Shown: one piece after another, positions 1 to 9,267 of the stretch | How the letters are laid out: each line of letters opens with the position of its first letter | Position numbering within the stretch: the stretch's first letter is position 1 | Assembly (NCBI RefSeq): GCF_003443655.1 | Contig: NZ_CP031941.1 | Coordinates: 6,151,001 to 6,215,000, forward strand | Length of the DNA: 64,000 nt | Reading direction: 5' to 3' | Origin: Nostoc sphaeroides | GTDB lineage: Bacteria; Cyanobacteriota; Cyanobacteriia; Cyanobacteriales; Nostocaceae | Made by a program: the position numbers and the translations under genes | The notes under the pieces: model-generated | Told to the model about the DNA's origin: nothing | Databases searched by the model: none | The model's input: the letters and a program-made list of their open reading frames with translations, nothing else

Positions 1-243
1 TAATGCTTGAAATGCCCAATCGTTGGGTTGTACGTCCTTGAGTTGAGAAACCGATGTAACTTGCGCCATCGGATTTACTGGGGAGAGGGAAGAAGAATTT
101 AAATCTATACTGTCCTGCGCCTGAGTAGTTCCTGTGTACTCTTGTGCTAGTGCTTTTTGTGCAACTCCATTTACTGCCGCAATTAGTAACCATGCGAGCA
201 TCCAAGTTTTGCTATGACTGCTGTTAACAAGTATACCTTTCAA
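1..243 (-). CDS. SLH-domain iron-uptake-type porin, N-terminal part (runs off the left edge)
   Basis: The minus strand reads a signal peptide (hydrophobic MLAWLLIAAVNGVAQ, then KALAQE) followed by a Ser/Gln-rich linker and the start of an S-layer homology motif, VSQLKDVQPNDWAFQAL. This motif opens the SLH domain of cyanobacterial outer-membrane porins (iron uptake porin family), in which SLH binds the cell wall and a C-terminal barrel sits in the outer membrane. Only about 80 residues are in the window. The start is uncertain: a TTG at 243 gives a basic n-region (MKGILVNSSHSK), an ATG at 201 gives a shorter signal peptide. Confidence 0.7.
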   Translation of the reverse strand, partial: MKGILVNSSHSKTWMLAWLLIAAVNGVAQKALAQEYTGTTQAQDSIDLNSSSLSPVNPMAQVTSVSQLKDVQPNDWAFQAL

Positions 244-530
244 CTTTTTACACTCTGCTCACATACTTAAGTGACAAGTGTATTCGCTATTGTCTAGCGT
301 TCACATGGGAAAATTTACGTATTTTGTCCCAAATTAGACTTAATCTTTCTGGGCAACTTATCAAAGCGCGAGTATAACAGGGTATTAGGGAATAGGGAGT
401 GGGGAATGGGGAGTGGGGAGTAAGGAGTAGGGGAGAGGTTGCATTAAGTGTTTCCCCTCTGCTTCTTGTGCCTCTTGTGGTTCTTGTGTCCAATGCCCAA
501 AAATATCCACTGGATTGATTGAAAACTAAT

Positions 531-2930
531 ATGCTAAATCGTTCACGCAAGCTGACGCCAAAAACCTCTAAACAAAATAAATCTCATGCAGGTATGGTGA
601 AACGCATCGTAAAAAAACCCCAGAAAAAGCTAAAACGGGGAAGTTGGTCGTCGTCAATGCTAGCGATGTCTACGACGGGCTGCGCCTACGCAATTCTCTT
701 AAGTAGTGCTAGTCTAATTATGGCTTTGGCCTGGATTAGTATTCTCTTCATCTTCAATCCTGACCAGGTAAGCTGGCTAAATAAAATTTTACCTACATGG
801 GCACAAATCCCCCTTGGTAAGCACGAACGCCCCCAAACTCTCAAACAAATTCAACTCGATTTGAGTCAAAAAAACCAAATATTTGGGGAAACTCTGCCTT
901 TACATCAAAATGCGGAAGACTCCTTTTTATTGCCAGTTTTTCAACAGCGTGCTAATTGTCAATCTGATTGTAAAGAACTCGTTGAACTCAGGGTTTATGA
1001 ACGCTCAGAAGAGTTAGAGTTTAAATCTCAGTCAGAAAATTACTACTATCTAGCAACTCAATTACCTGTAACTGGGCCAGATGAATCCTTTGTGATTTCT
1101 GCCTCACTTGATGGGACATCAGAACCCCAGGATATCAGCATTTCCCTACCTTTAACTGAAGTGCAACGCTTTGAAGACGGGACACCATCACCAGGTGTTT
1201 GGTTTAATTTGCGGGGTCAACGTCAACAAGGAACTGGTGCGTTCGTCGCAGACGTTGGCGCAGCCATCGCCTACGGTCACGTTGTATACTACAATCCAGA
1301 ACGCACAAACTTACTACAAATGTTGTCGTGGACTAGTCCCAATGGACAATTACCCAAATGGCAACAGGTAACTGGTGATGGTACAAAAGAGTTAGTTATT
1401 GATCAAACTATAGGTTTAGAACCGCACTTACAGGTTTACCAAGTCAAGCCTCTGAAGTTATTCCTCAAACCAATTCAATTGGAGGCGATTACCCTCAAAT
1501 CACCAGCCCTCAAGGATTATGCATACCAAAATGCCCTGTCAATTGCCCGTAATGGACTGTGGACACCAGCCTTTGGATGGTTGAATTTCATCAAGAAACA
1601 GCACAAAGGAGTTTTACCAGAGGCGGCGCAAGCCCAAATGGATTTGATTGGCTTGCATTCCCAATTTACTAAAACCCAAGCCCAGAAAAATTGGGCAAGT
1701 CCTAGTCAAGAAGTGCTAGCAGATTTAATTGATGGTCGTTGGGAGAAAGCTTTAGAGGTGTTTGAATCGTCGCCAAACAATGCCCAAGAAATTGCTACCC
1801 TACTCAAAGCTGATAAAAAACGGTTGTGGAATCGCACGGCGGCGGCGTTGCGGGTGAACCCAAATAGACGAGAGTTGCAAGCTTGGTTCGCTTTGATTTT
1901 AGCAGTTCAGCAGGGAGAAGGACATGCTAATTCTTGGTTGAAGGCGCAACCAAAAATTACAAAAGATAATCTTGCCTATATTCAAGGTTTGTTAGCAAGA
2001 CTTAATGGTGAGGGTGCATCGCAAATATCCTCTACTCACCCTAGTCAAATTGTCGGTACAGTCCGACCAATCACTCAAGTTACTAACACAGAATGGCTGC
2101 AACCAAATTCCTCAGCAGACTTGAAACTCACAGATAACCAATGGTATCAGGTGGAGGTGAGTGCATTTAATGACGGGAAACGCTGGCTAAATTCCCCCTT
2201 TGAGAATTTCAACTTACCCAAAACTGACGCTGCCAAATTTTTGTGGAAAACTTTGGGAATCACTTCTGACCCGGAAATTCAAATTGTGGTCTGGTTGCCA
2301 AATGGAGAACAACAAATTACTATAGCCGCTATCAAAGCGGTGCAACTACGGGGTAAAGTTTTACGCCTATTAGCTGCTGGCCCAAAAATCCCAGAGAATC
2401 AAAACGATGTTCTCCAACCCAAACCTTTAGCTTTAACAAATGCAGCGCTGGAATGGGTACAACCATCTCCCATTACTCTACAACAACTGCATCAACAAAA
2501 TCCCCAAGGGGTGAAGGTAATGTTATCGAGTGTGTGGAAATCTTTACAGCAATCTGATGAAGTTCCGGGTGGCGCTATTCCTAGTTTTGAGCAGATGCAG
2601 GAAAAGTTGGGTGATTGGCCGGTTCAAGTGATTGATTTAACAAATAACGGTCAACCAGAAATAATACTGACTATTTCAGCAGGCGCAATAGCATCGTTGA
2701 ATCAGCATACACCTGAAATTCAGGGGGAAAACCCAGAGCAACGCCGTGACCGGACTATAATTTTGTCTGATAGCAATGAAGTTATTTACACTGATTTTAC
2801 AGGAAATAACTTACAAAGACTATCTGCCTTGGCCAAGCTTTCAGGGGTGCAATCCTTAGCTTTATTAGTCGAAAATGCTCATAACTACAGTTTGAGGCGC
2901 TGGTCAGAGACAAATCAGGGCTTTGAATAG
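531..2930 (+). CDS. Large conserved hypothetical protein with one N-terminal membrane segment
   Basis: I do not recognise a named family. The product is about 800 residues: a strongly basic cytoplasmic tail (residues 1-45), one hydrophobic segment near residues 50-75 (ILLSSASLIMALAWISILFIF), then a long soluble, presumably periplasmic part. That part has Cys residues near 145-150 (CQSDCKE), a beta-rich middle and an alpha-helical TPR-like stretch around residues 350-500. Such single-anchor proteins occur in filamentous cyanobacteria, but the role is unknown. ATG at 531 is preferred over an in-frame TTG at 519. A MITE lies 10 bp beyond the stop codon. Confidence 0.8.
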   Translation: MLNRSRKLTPKTSKQNKSHAGMVKRIVKKPQKKLKRGSWSSSMLAMSTTGCAYAILLSSASLIMALAWISILFIFNPDQVSWLNKILPTWAQIPLGKHERPQTLKQIQLDLSQKNQIFGETLPLHQNAEDSFLLPVFQQRANCQSDCKELVELRVYERSEELEFKSQSENYYYLATQLPVTGPDESFVISASLDGTSEPQDISISLPLTEVQRFEDGTPSPGVWFNLRGQRQQGTGAFVADVGAAIAYGHVVYYNPERTNLLQMLSWTSPNGQLPKWQQVTGDGTKELVIDQTIGLEPHLQVYQVKPLKLFLKPIQLEAITLKSPALKDYAYQNALSIARNGLWTPAFGWLNFIKKQHKGVLPEAAQAQMDLIGLHSQFTKTQAQKNWASPSQEVLADLIDGRWEKALEVFESSPNNAQEIATLLKADKKRLWNRTAAALRVNPNRRELQAWFALILAVQQGEGHANSWLKAQPKITKDNLAYIQGLLARLNGEGASQISSTHPSQIVGTVRPITQVTNTEWLQPNSSADLKLTDNQWYQVEVSAFNDGKRWLNSPFENFNLPKTDAAKFLWKTLGITSDPEIQIVVWLPNGEQQITIAAIKAVQLRGKVLRLLAAGPKIPENQNDVLQPKPLALTNAALEWVQPSPITLQQLHQQNPQGVKVMLSSVWKSLQQSDEVPGGAIPSFEQMQEKLGDWPVQVIDLTNNGQPEIILTISAGAIASLNQHTPEIQGENPEQRRDRTIILSDSNEVIYTDFTGNNLQRLSALAKLSGVQSLALLVENAHNYSLRRWSETNQGFE

Positions 2931-2939
2931 CACGCCCCT

Positions 2940-3074
2940 CAATACGGTTCGGTTAAGGCAAGAGACGCTATAAATCGCCGTCTCTACAGAGGACTGATTA
3001 TTGTAAAGACATCGATTTATCGCGTCTTTGCGATTAGCGGCGTGTCATTAAAAAACCTTATCCGAACCGTATTG
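2940..3074. mobile_element. MITE-A copy 1 (10-bp target duplication)
   Basis: Ends CAATACGGTTCGGTTAAGG and its complement CCTTATCCGAACCGTATTG enclose a hairpin-rich interior of the GAGACGCGATAAATCG type. The flanks carry the perfect 10-bp direct repeat GCACGCCCCT, as expected for transposition. Confidence 0.85.
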
Positions 3075-3123
3075 GCACGCCCCTTGCTCAAATTTACTCC
3101 TCACTTAAATTTAGATTAGAGAG

Positions 3124-3242
3124 GGGAAAACCGAGGCCGATAGCGTTCGCGCAGCGTCTCGTAGAGAAGCGGTAGCGAGTCAGACGCTCCTGCGTCGCTA
3201 ACGCTGCGCTATCGAGCGTCATAGCCCGTCGTAGACATCGCT
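3124..3242. repeat. Clustered palindromic intergenic repeats
   Basis: The stretch is built from short cyanobacterial repeats: GCGTTCGCGCAGCGTCTCGT, then TAGCCCGTCGTAGACATCGC near 3221. The same units recur near 23068, 51138, 51758 and 51818. No gene is visible in the gap between 3075 and 3257. Confidence 0.6.
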
Positions 3243-3257
3243 ATCTTCAAAACTGAA

Positions 3258-3449
3258 TTATTCTTTTTGGTTGGTTTCGGCTAGACGTTGGTGTTTCAGG
3301 TTTTCCAACTGCTGCAACAGAGAGTCTACCTCTGCTTGTAAATGCATCAACTTAGCTTGCTGATCGTCTTGATAATAAGACTTGGTTAACTTACTGACCC
3401 AGTTAGCCTGGGACTCGCGATCGGAAACACTAGGTAAACAAGTAGGCAT
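3258..3449 (-). CDS. Small conserved hypothetical coiled-coil protein
   Basis: A 63-residue product. The N-terminal half is polar (MPTCLPSVSDRES). The C-terminal half is a clear heptad coiled coil (LMHLQAEVDSLLQQLENLKH), so it probably dimerises. No signal peptide or known domain is seen. It stands alone between repeat-rich spacers; it is accepted because its composition is protein-like and the ATG is sensible. Function unknown. Confidence 0.55.
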   Translation of the reverse strand: MPTCLPSVSDRESQANWVSKLTKSYYQDDQQAKLMHLQAEVDSLLQQLENLKHQRLAETNQKE

Positions 3450-3698
3450 CGCTAATTAAATCCAAAACTTAACTCACACCATTAGAAATATTATAATATT
3501 GCTTTTTTAAGCTTTATTAAATTATTATATATTTTCAATCAATTACTCTAATGGATTTCAGGTTAAATCATAAGAGACAGCGATTGTAATGGCTGTGTTC
3601 CTGAGAAAACATTGCCCCAAGTGTGCAAAGCTTCTGTCCACTTGATGGTACTTAGCAATACTTAATTGATAGCCTGCCAATTCTAGTTGTATTAATTA

Positions 3699-3805
3699 TA
3701 TAGCGGTTCTCGTTTACGTGAGGTACACCCGTAAGGGCACGGCAGTGCCGTGCCCCTACACCTTGCAATATAATCTTGTACCGCATCTGAATGGGAATCG
3801 CTATA
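3699..3805. mobile_element. Small inverted-repeat element (TATAGCGGTTCTC ends), copy 1
   Basis: Ends TATAGCGGTTCTCG and GGGAATCGCTATA are inverted. The interior holds a GGGCACGGCAGTGCCGTGCCC palindrome-like core. A second copy lies at 28915-29021 with the same ends and about 85-90% similar interior. Confidence 0.7.
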
Positions 3806-3988
3806 CTTGCTGTGATTGAATAATTTACGTAAATAATTCCCTGTAAATTATATTAAATTACGCCAGATTAGGAAAAATGCACTTGCCGTTAGTGTAGAGT
3901 CTTTGTAGCACTTTGTGGAAGCAAGCTACGCGCAACGTCTTTATCAAAAGAAGGATAAACCTACCCCAAAGGAAAGCTGACAATTCAG

Positions 3989-4112
3989 GTTATCTGGAAA
4001 ACCTCACTTCTATTTCTCTCATCCTTTAAGGAGAGAGACTTTGAATTTTCCCCCTTAGAGCGACGAGTTGGGGGTTAGGGGGTTAGGTCAATCGTTAGCT
4101 TTTCCACATAAC
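3989..4112. mobile_element. Small inverted-repeat element (GTTATGTGGAAAA ends), copy 1
   Basis: Left end GTTATCTGGAAAACC and right end GCTTTTCCACATAAC frame an interior with AAGGAGAGAGACTTTGAA and a GGGGGTTAGGGGGTTAGG tract. An opposite-orientation copy is at 45714-45826, and a partial copy at about 33110-33232. Confidence 0.6.
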
Positions 4113-4115
4113 TAG

Positions 4116-4345
4116 AACTTACGCATTGACAAGAAATATCAAATATTATGGATAAAGGTTAAAAACCATATCTTTCGTAAGGGCACAGCATTGCTATGCC
4201 CCTACAGCATGGTCTGTTTACGTAGTTTACCGCACTTCGACAGGCTCAGTGACCGCCGTAGGCATCGCACGATAATTAAGAAAAGCCTAAAACAACCTAT
4301 TAATCGTTTATGCACATCATGATGCATTTGTACAGTGCGTAAGTT
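4116..4345. mobile_element. Small inverted-repeat element (AACTTACGCA ends)
   Basis: Ends AACTTACGCATTGACAA and TTGTACAGTGCGTAAGTT are imperfect inverted repeats about 230 bp apart. The ends resemble the AGGACTTACGCA element at 37489-37579. The rest of the 3450-4791 spacer shows no coding capacity. Confidence 0.5.
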
Positions 4346-4791
4346 TTAATAACGTGAAAAGTCAGAAAGTAAAAGTAGGTTACTGCGTATTTTAAGTTAA
4401 AAAATGGCGACGATTAAAGTGGTAAAATACACATATAATACGTTCGCGGAGCGCATTGCACAAAAGTAGCTTTTTGCAAAGTAGAAACAAGTGTTTCAGA
4501 GAGTACTTACGTAAGCCCTATAAATTTGTCTATCATTTTTCACTTTGTCAGCATCCCCAGGTCGCCCTGGCGGTTATGATAAACTGACATTCACATAAAA
4601 TAAAAATGGGAAAAATCAAACGCCTGCACCACAAAAAATAATATTCTTACATAATATTCATTTTGGAATTAGGGGACTATTACTGGGACAAGACAAAGAA
4701 AAATTCACTTTCTTCCCCTTCCCCATCCTGCACTTCCCTATACCACCCTTTCTAAATATCCAATCCAATACATTAATAAATTTTAAATCCC

Positions 4792-5883
4792 GTGACTTTG
4801 AGCCTGTCTGTTGCTAAATCTCATCGCCAACCCTGGCCCGGACTGATAGAAGCCTATCGCCAATACTTGCCTGTTAGCGAAAAAACTCCGATTGTCACTC
4901 TGTTAGAGGGTAACACACCCCTAATACCAGCGCCTGCGATCGCAGAACGCATTGGCAGACAAGTACGGGTTTTTGTAAAATACGACGGTCTTAATCCCAC
5001 CGGCAGCTTCAAAGACCGGGGGATGACTATGGCAATTTCCAAGGCTAAGGAAGAAGGCGCGAAAGCAGTAATTTGTGCCAGCACAGGCAACACCTCAGCC
5101 TCAGCCGCCGCCTATGCAAGACGTGGGGGGATGAATGCCTTTGTACTGATTCCCGATGGTTATGTGGCGCTGGGCAAATTAGCTCAAGCTTTACTGTACG
5201 GGGCAGAAGTATTGGCAATTAAAGGTAATTTTGACCAAGCGCTAGAAATTGTCCGCGAGATGTCCGAAAGCTATCCGGTGACTTTGGTGAATTCGGTCAA
5301 TCCCTACCGCCTAGAAGGGCAGAAAACAGCAGCATTTGAAGTTGTTGATGCGCTGGGTGATGCCCCAGACTGGTTATGTATCCCCGTGGGCAATGCGGGA
5401 AATATCACAGCATATTGGATGGGCTTTTGTCAATACCATCAAGATGGGAAGTGCGATCGTTTACCCCGAATGATGGGATTCCAAGCCGCAGGTGCAGCCC
5501 CCTTAGTGACCGGTCAGCCAGTAGCAAATCCCGAAACCCTAGCGACAGCAATTCGCATTGGTAACCCAGCGAGTTGGGAGTTAGCTGTTGCAGCCCAAAC
5601 CGCAAGTCAGGGACATTTCCACGCCGTTACCGATGCCGAAATTCTCGACGCTTATCGACTTTTGGCAGGATCAGAAGGTATCTTCTGCGAACCTGCTAGC
5701 GCCGCTTCTGTAGCCGGGTTATTGCAGGTGAAAGACCAAGTTCCTACAGGGGCGACAGTGGTTTGTGTTCTTACAGGTAATGGTCTAAAAGATCCAGATA
5801 CAGCTATTAAACACAATCACAGTCAATTTAAACAGGGTATTGCAGCAAAATTGGGTGCAGTAGCCGAAGCAATGGGATTTTAA
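4792..5883 (+). CDS. thrC: Threonine synthase
   Basis: Converts O-phosphohomoserine to threonine with PLP, the last step of threonine synthesis, in the cytoplasm. The 363-residue product has the fold-type II PLP motif PTGSFKDRGM near residue 70 (the Lys forms the Schiff base), the phosphate cradle CASTGNTSASAAAYARRGG, and a late glycine-rich VGNAGNITAYW loop. Length suits the short bacterial/cyanobacterial class. The start is GTG at 4792; no better upstream start exists. It stands alone, with no hom or thrB nearby. Confidence 0.93.
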   Translation: MTLSLSVAKSHRQPWPGLIEAYRQYLPVSEKTPIVTLLEGNTPLIPAPAIAERIGRQVRVFVKYDGLNPTGSFKDRGMTMAISKAKEEGAKAVICASTGNTSASAAAYARRGGMNAFVLIPDGYVALGKLAQALLYGAEVLAIKGNFDQALEIVREMSESYPVTLVNSVNPYRLEGQKTAAFEVVDALGDAPDWLCIPVGNAGNITAYWMGFCQYHQDGKCDRLPRMMGFQAAGAAPLVTGQPVANPETLATAIRIGNPASWELAVAAQTASQGHFHAVTDAEILDAYRLLAGSEGIFCEPASAASVAGLLQVKDQVPTGATVVCVLTGNGLKDPDTAIKHNHSQFKQGIAAKLGAVAEAMGF

Positions 5884-6141
5884 GCACTCTGGAACTAAAT
5901 GCGATCGTAATAGCTAATTGAAAAATTGCGTAGGCAAACCCCACCAAAGGTATCACAGCCAGGATTTTTCAGTCTGGGAAGTGTCAAAATAATCCTAGAT
6001 AATTTTTAAACAACTAGTTGCTCATCTTGTAATGACCGAAACAGACTCATGATCCAAGCCTCTAAATTTATTTATGGTTACTGAGCGTAGCCGAAGTATG
6101 GGGATTATTAATTTTGAATTTTGAATTCGGAGCGAAGCGAC

Positions 6142-6732
6142 GTGACTCATTCTACTGATATTGCCACTTTAGCGCGGTGGATGGCAGCTGACTTTAGCAA
6201 TCAAGAACAAGCTTTTGAAAATCCGCCTTTTTATGCCCACATTCGCGTGTGTATCCGTCCCCTTCCGTTGGAACTGTTCTCAGGAGTAAGTTTGTTTCTC
6301 GAACAAGCTTATGATTTTATGCTCAATCAACCCTACCGGATGCGGGTAATGAAGTTGATTCCGGCAGAAAACCACATTGCTATTGAACACTACACCGTTA
6401 AAGAAGAACAAAAATTTTACGGTGCATCTCGTGAACCCGAACGCCTCAAAGAGTTGTCTGTTGACCAATTAGAAAAAATGCCAGGTTGCAACATGATTGT
6501 AGAGTGGACAGGTAATAGCTTTAAAGGCAGAGTTGAACCTGGAAAATGCTGCATTGTGGTTCGTGACGGCAAAAATACTTATCTGGATAACGAATTTGAG
6601 ATTGACGCTAAAGAATTTTTCAGCCTCGATCGCGGAAGAGATTTAGACACCGATGAACGTCTCTGGGGTTCTATCGCCGGCCCATTTCACTTTCTTCGAT
6701 GGGGTAGTTTTGCCGATGAAGTCAAGGTGTAA
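6142..6732 (+). CDS. cpcT: Phycobiliprotein chromophore lyase, CpcT/CpeT family
   Basis: CpcT attaches phycocyanobilin to a cysteine of the phycocyanin beta subunit (Cys-153 in studied cyanobacteria). The product of about 196 residues shows the family hallmarks RWMAADFSNQ, FENPPFYAHIRVCIRPLP, SLFLEQAYDFML and PYRMRVMKLIP, and the late C-rich EPGKCCIVVRDGKNTYLDNE. A GTG at 6142 is chosen because family members begin at THSTDIATLARW; an in-frame TTG at 6121 would add unlikely residues. It is monocistronic, far from phycocyanin genes. Confidence 0.92.
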   Translation: MTHSTDIATLARWMAADFSNQEQAFENPPFYAHIRVCIRPLPLELFSGVSLFLEQAYDFMLNQPYRMRVMKLIPAENHIAIEHYTVKEEQKFYGASREPERLKELSVDQLEKMPGCNMIVEWTGNSFKGRVEPGKCCIVVRDGKNTYLDNEFEIDAKEFFSLDRGRDLDTDERLWGSIAGPFHFLRWGSFADEVKV

Positions 6733-6738
6733 GAAGTC

Positions 6739-6832
6739 AGGAGTTAGGAGTTAGGAGTTAGGAGTTAGGAGTTAGGAGTTAGGAGTTAGGAGTTAGGAGT
6801 TAGGAGTTAGGAGTTAGGAGTTAGGAGTTAGG
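6739..6832. repeat. Heptanucleotide tandem array (AGGAGTT, about 13 units)
   Basis: A near-perfect array starts just behind the cpcT stop codon. Such heptamer (STRR) arrays are typical of heterocystous cyanobacteria. Beyond it, the 22-bp direct repeat AGCGATCGCCTAAAGACTAC occurs twice (about 6877 and 6949). The rest of the spacer up to the tRNA holds no visible gene. Confidence 0.85.
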
Positions 6833-7089
6833 AATTAAAACTCATAACTTATTTATTCTGAAATCAGGACTTTTTAGCGATCGCCTAAAGACTACCATCC
6901 TACTATGTCTACCTGAAAAACTTTGGATTTGGTTCATGGTGTCCATCTAGCGATCGCCTAAAGACTACCAGAAACTCCAGTTAACCCACTATCTCTACCT
7001 TAGAATCCTATGCTATCATGGTTTAACTAGCGTCCTATGGCTACTAAAATACCTTAAAAACATTAAAGTAGCTCAGGGAATTGTGCTGT

Positions 7090-7160
<71 letters not shown>

Positions 7161-7276
7161 TTAAAGAAATATGAGGATTACAGGGCTTTGAAGCCCTTTT
7201 TTAATGGGGGTTTTAGGGCTGGTTTCAAGAGGCTTCCGAGATTTTCGGGGTAATTTTGGGTAGTTTGGGGAAACAA

Positions 7277-7390
7277 CTGGGGTAAAACTGGGGTAATAAT
7301 GTAAGGCAAAGGTGTTTACCCCAATATACATTTCTGGGGTAAAACTGGGGTAAAGTGGAAAGGTAAAGATGTTTACCCCAGTTAATTACC
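7277..7390. promoter_or_regulatory. Iteron-like repeats upstream of the integrase (likely arm-type sites)
   Basis: Two tandem 57-bp units (7277-7333 and 7334-7390) each hold two direct GGGGTAAAACTGGGGTAA motifs and an inverted GTTTACCCCA. They end at the integrase start codon. Repeats so placed are typical of arm-binding or excisionase sites of tyrosine recombinases. They may also control the integrase promoter. That function is inferred. Confidence 0.55.
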
Positions 7391-7393
7391 CTT

Positions 7394-8632
7394 ATGGAAT
7401 CTCAAAAATCTCAAAGTATTGCCAGTCGGGGTTCGGTGCAGATAAAGAACTCTAACGGCAGTCTCCAATTAGTTTTTTCTCATCCTATTATTACCCCCAC
7501 TGGAGAGCTAAAAACCAAGCGTTTCTATCTTTCAACAAGGCACGACGATACACCTTTTGGAAGACATCAAGCATCGGCTTTGGCGACAAAAATCCAGAGG
7601 GATATTGACTATGGAGAGTTTGATGCCAGTTTAGTTAAGTACAAACCAGCAGCATCATTAAGCACCGTTACCCCAATTACCCCAATTACCCCTTCACCTA
7701 ACCCCCAACCAAACTTGGGAGAATTATGGGAAAAATACGCTGAGTTTAAAAAACCACAGGTTAGTCCTTCTACTTATGCGGTTGACTACCGCAAGTATCG
7801 CAATCACATTGCTAAGTTACCAACTAAAACTTTAGATGATGCGATCGCAATTCGAGACTATTTACTTGCAAATCTCAGTGCTAATGCAGCTAAACGTACT
7901 TTGACAAATATAAATGCTTGCTGTGATTGGGCACTTAAGAGTCAGCTGATTGAATCAAATCCCTTCCAAAGTATGGCAAAAGATATTCAGATAGCGAAGT
8001 CAGAATCGGCAGAATATGAGATTAATCCCTTCACTAAGGAAGAACGAGATAGCATAATTCAAGCATTTGAAGAGAGCAAACTCTACAACTACTATGCTCC
8101 TTTAGTAAAATTATTATTTTTTACTGGGTGCAGACCATCAGAAGCGATCGCTCTACAATGGAAGCATATTAGTGATAAATACATTACTTTTGAGCAAGCA
8201 ATTACCATCAGTACTAAAGGGTTAGCTCTGAAAGATGGATTAAAAACCCAAAGCCAAAGACGTTTTCCGATTAATAATCAGCAACGTGAAATTTTAGACT
8301 CTATCAAACCTGAGAACTGTAACCCGGATGACTTTATCTTTAGAAGCAAGAAGGGCGGCATAGTAGACTTTGGAGATTTTCTCAATCATGCCTGGAAAGG
8401 TTACAAAAATCATCATGGTACACATATAGATGGAATCGTAACTCAACTTGTAAAACAGGGTGTAATCACCGAATATCGCAAACCTTACCAATGCAGACAC
8501 ACTTTTATTACTCTTTGCCTGGAAGCTGATATTGATGCGAAGGATGTAGGAAGGTGGGTTGGTAACTCTCCAGAAATTATTTACAAGCATTACGCAGGTA
8601 ATAAACGTAACCTACAGGTGCCAGAACTATAA
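7394..8632 (+). CDS. Tyrosine recombinase / phage-type integrase with Arm DNA-binding domain
   Basis: Site-specific recombinase of 412 residues. Residues 10-85 look like the Arm DNA-binding domain (GSVQIKNSNGSLQLVFSHP, then KTKRFYLST). A TP-rich hinge follows, then a SAM-like core-binding domain (LGELWEKYAEFKK) and the catalytic domain. Visible catalytic elements are Arg in FFTGCRPSEAIAL, the box II YQCRHTF (the usual first His of HxxR is Tyr here), and the Tyr nucleophile in IYKHYAG. It sits next to tRNA-Cys, behind iteron-like repeats, but no intact element follows. It is probably the survivor of an integrated element. Confidence 0.9.
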   Translation: MESQKSQSIASRGSVQIKNSNGSLQLVFSHPIITPTGELKTKRFYLSTRHDDTPFGRHQASALATKIQRDIDYGEFDASLVKYKPAASLSTVTPITPITPSPNPQPNLGELWEKYAEFKKPQVSPSTYAVDYRKYRNHIAKLPTKTLDDAIAIRDYLLANLSANAAKRTLTNINACCDWALKSQLIESNPFQSMAKDIQIAKSESAEYEINPFTKEERDSIIQAFEESKLYNYYAPLVKLLFFTGCRPSEAIALQWKHISDKYITFEQAITISTKGLALKDGLKTQSQRRFPINNQQREILDSIKPENCNPDDFIFRSKKGGIVDFGDFLNHAWKGYKNHHGTHIDGIVTQLVKQGVITEYRKPYQCRHTFITLCLEADIDAKDVGRWVGNSPEIIYKHYAGNKRNLQVPEL

Positions 8633-8643
8633 ATTTGTTGAAT

Positions 8644-8913
8644 TCAAAGACAGGCGATCGCTCTTTTATCTTCAACACCCAATTCTTGAGCAAAGTTAAT
8701 CAAATCATTGAAGAATATCTGCACGTTGCGTGAGTCAGCATTGTATTCTGCTATCATCTGCTGGAATTTGTCTAGGTAGTTGATGCGAGTTTTATTTAAC
8801 CTCACCATCTCCTGAAGTTTTTGCGCGATCGCTGTTTTGAGTTTTTCTGTCTCTGTTCTTTGGTAGTCAGTCCCGGATTTCTCACAAAGATTTAAACGAG
8901 TAGCCCAAAACGC
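8644..8913 (-). pseudogene. hsdR: Relic of type I restriction subunit HsdR (C-terminal helical domain)
   Basis: Minus-strand translation from 8913 reads KTETEKLKTAIAQKLQEM, then RINYLDKFQQMIAEYNA, then FFNDLINFAQEL, and stops after KRAIACL. This matches the C-terminal coiled region of HsdR (family pattern RIDYLEKFQ..IDEYNAGS..IEAFF.ELI.FAQ). The motor and nuclease parts, and hsdM/hsdS, are absent and there is no start codon, so this is a dead 3' fragment. It lies 11 bp behind the convergent integrase. Confidence 0.7.
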
Positions 8914-9023
8914 TTATGCCATCTAAAATTATTTTTTTGGCATTATTGAATTTTCGTTGTGGGCGATGGCGAGGCAACTTTACTATCACTAATTTTTCAC
9001 TACTGCTAGATGCTTGTTTCAGC

Positions 9024-9177
9024 TTACCTGCTTTGTATGCCAATTAGATAGCTAGGGCTTGTAGCGGATGACCCAAAGGCGATCGCATCCGAGTTGCCAA
9101 GGTCGATTTTCTCTAAAGATTGTGCTGCTAGCCAACGGGTGGATTCATCCTGTGCATTGCGGGTTAGGTCGAATGTG
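9024..9177 (-). pseudogene. Relic of a HEAT-repeat protein (NACHT/HEAT type)
   Basis: The minus strand reads RNAQDESTRWLAAQSLEKID followed by LGNSDAIAFGSS. It fits the HEAT repeat pattern of cyanobacterial NACHT or phycocyanobilin-lyase-like proteins (STRxxAAESLGKIDPGNxxAI). About one and a half repeats survive, without a start. Together with the HsdR relic it marks decayed accessory DNA. Confidence 0.55.
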
Positions 9178-9234
9178 TAACACCTGTAATAGGGGTTGAA
9201 CTTTTTGGCAGGTAATTTCCATCATTTGAATGGG

Positions 9235-9267
9235 GAATATCGCAAACCTTACCAATGCAGACACACT
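9235..9267 (+). repeat. 33-bp exact copy of integrase box II coding sequence
   Basis: This stretch is identical to 8471-8503, which encodes EYRKPYQCRHT of the integrase. Similarity stops abruptly at both sides. From here to 9575 no gene is visible. Confidence 0.9.

Noticed and set aside
287..550. 87-codon minus-strand frame
   Set aside because: Passes through GGGGAGT repeat DNA and has low-complexity composition (LLLTPHSPFPTPYSL).
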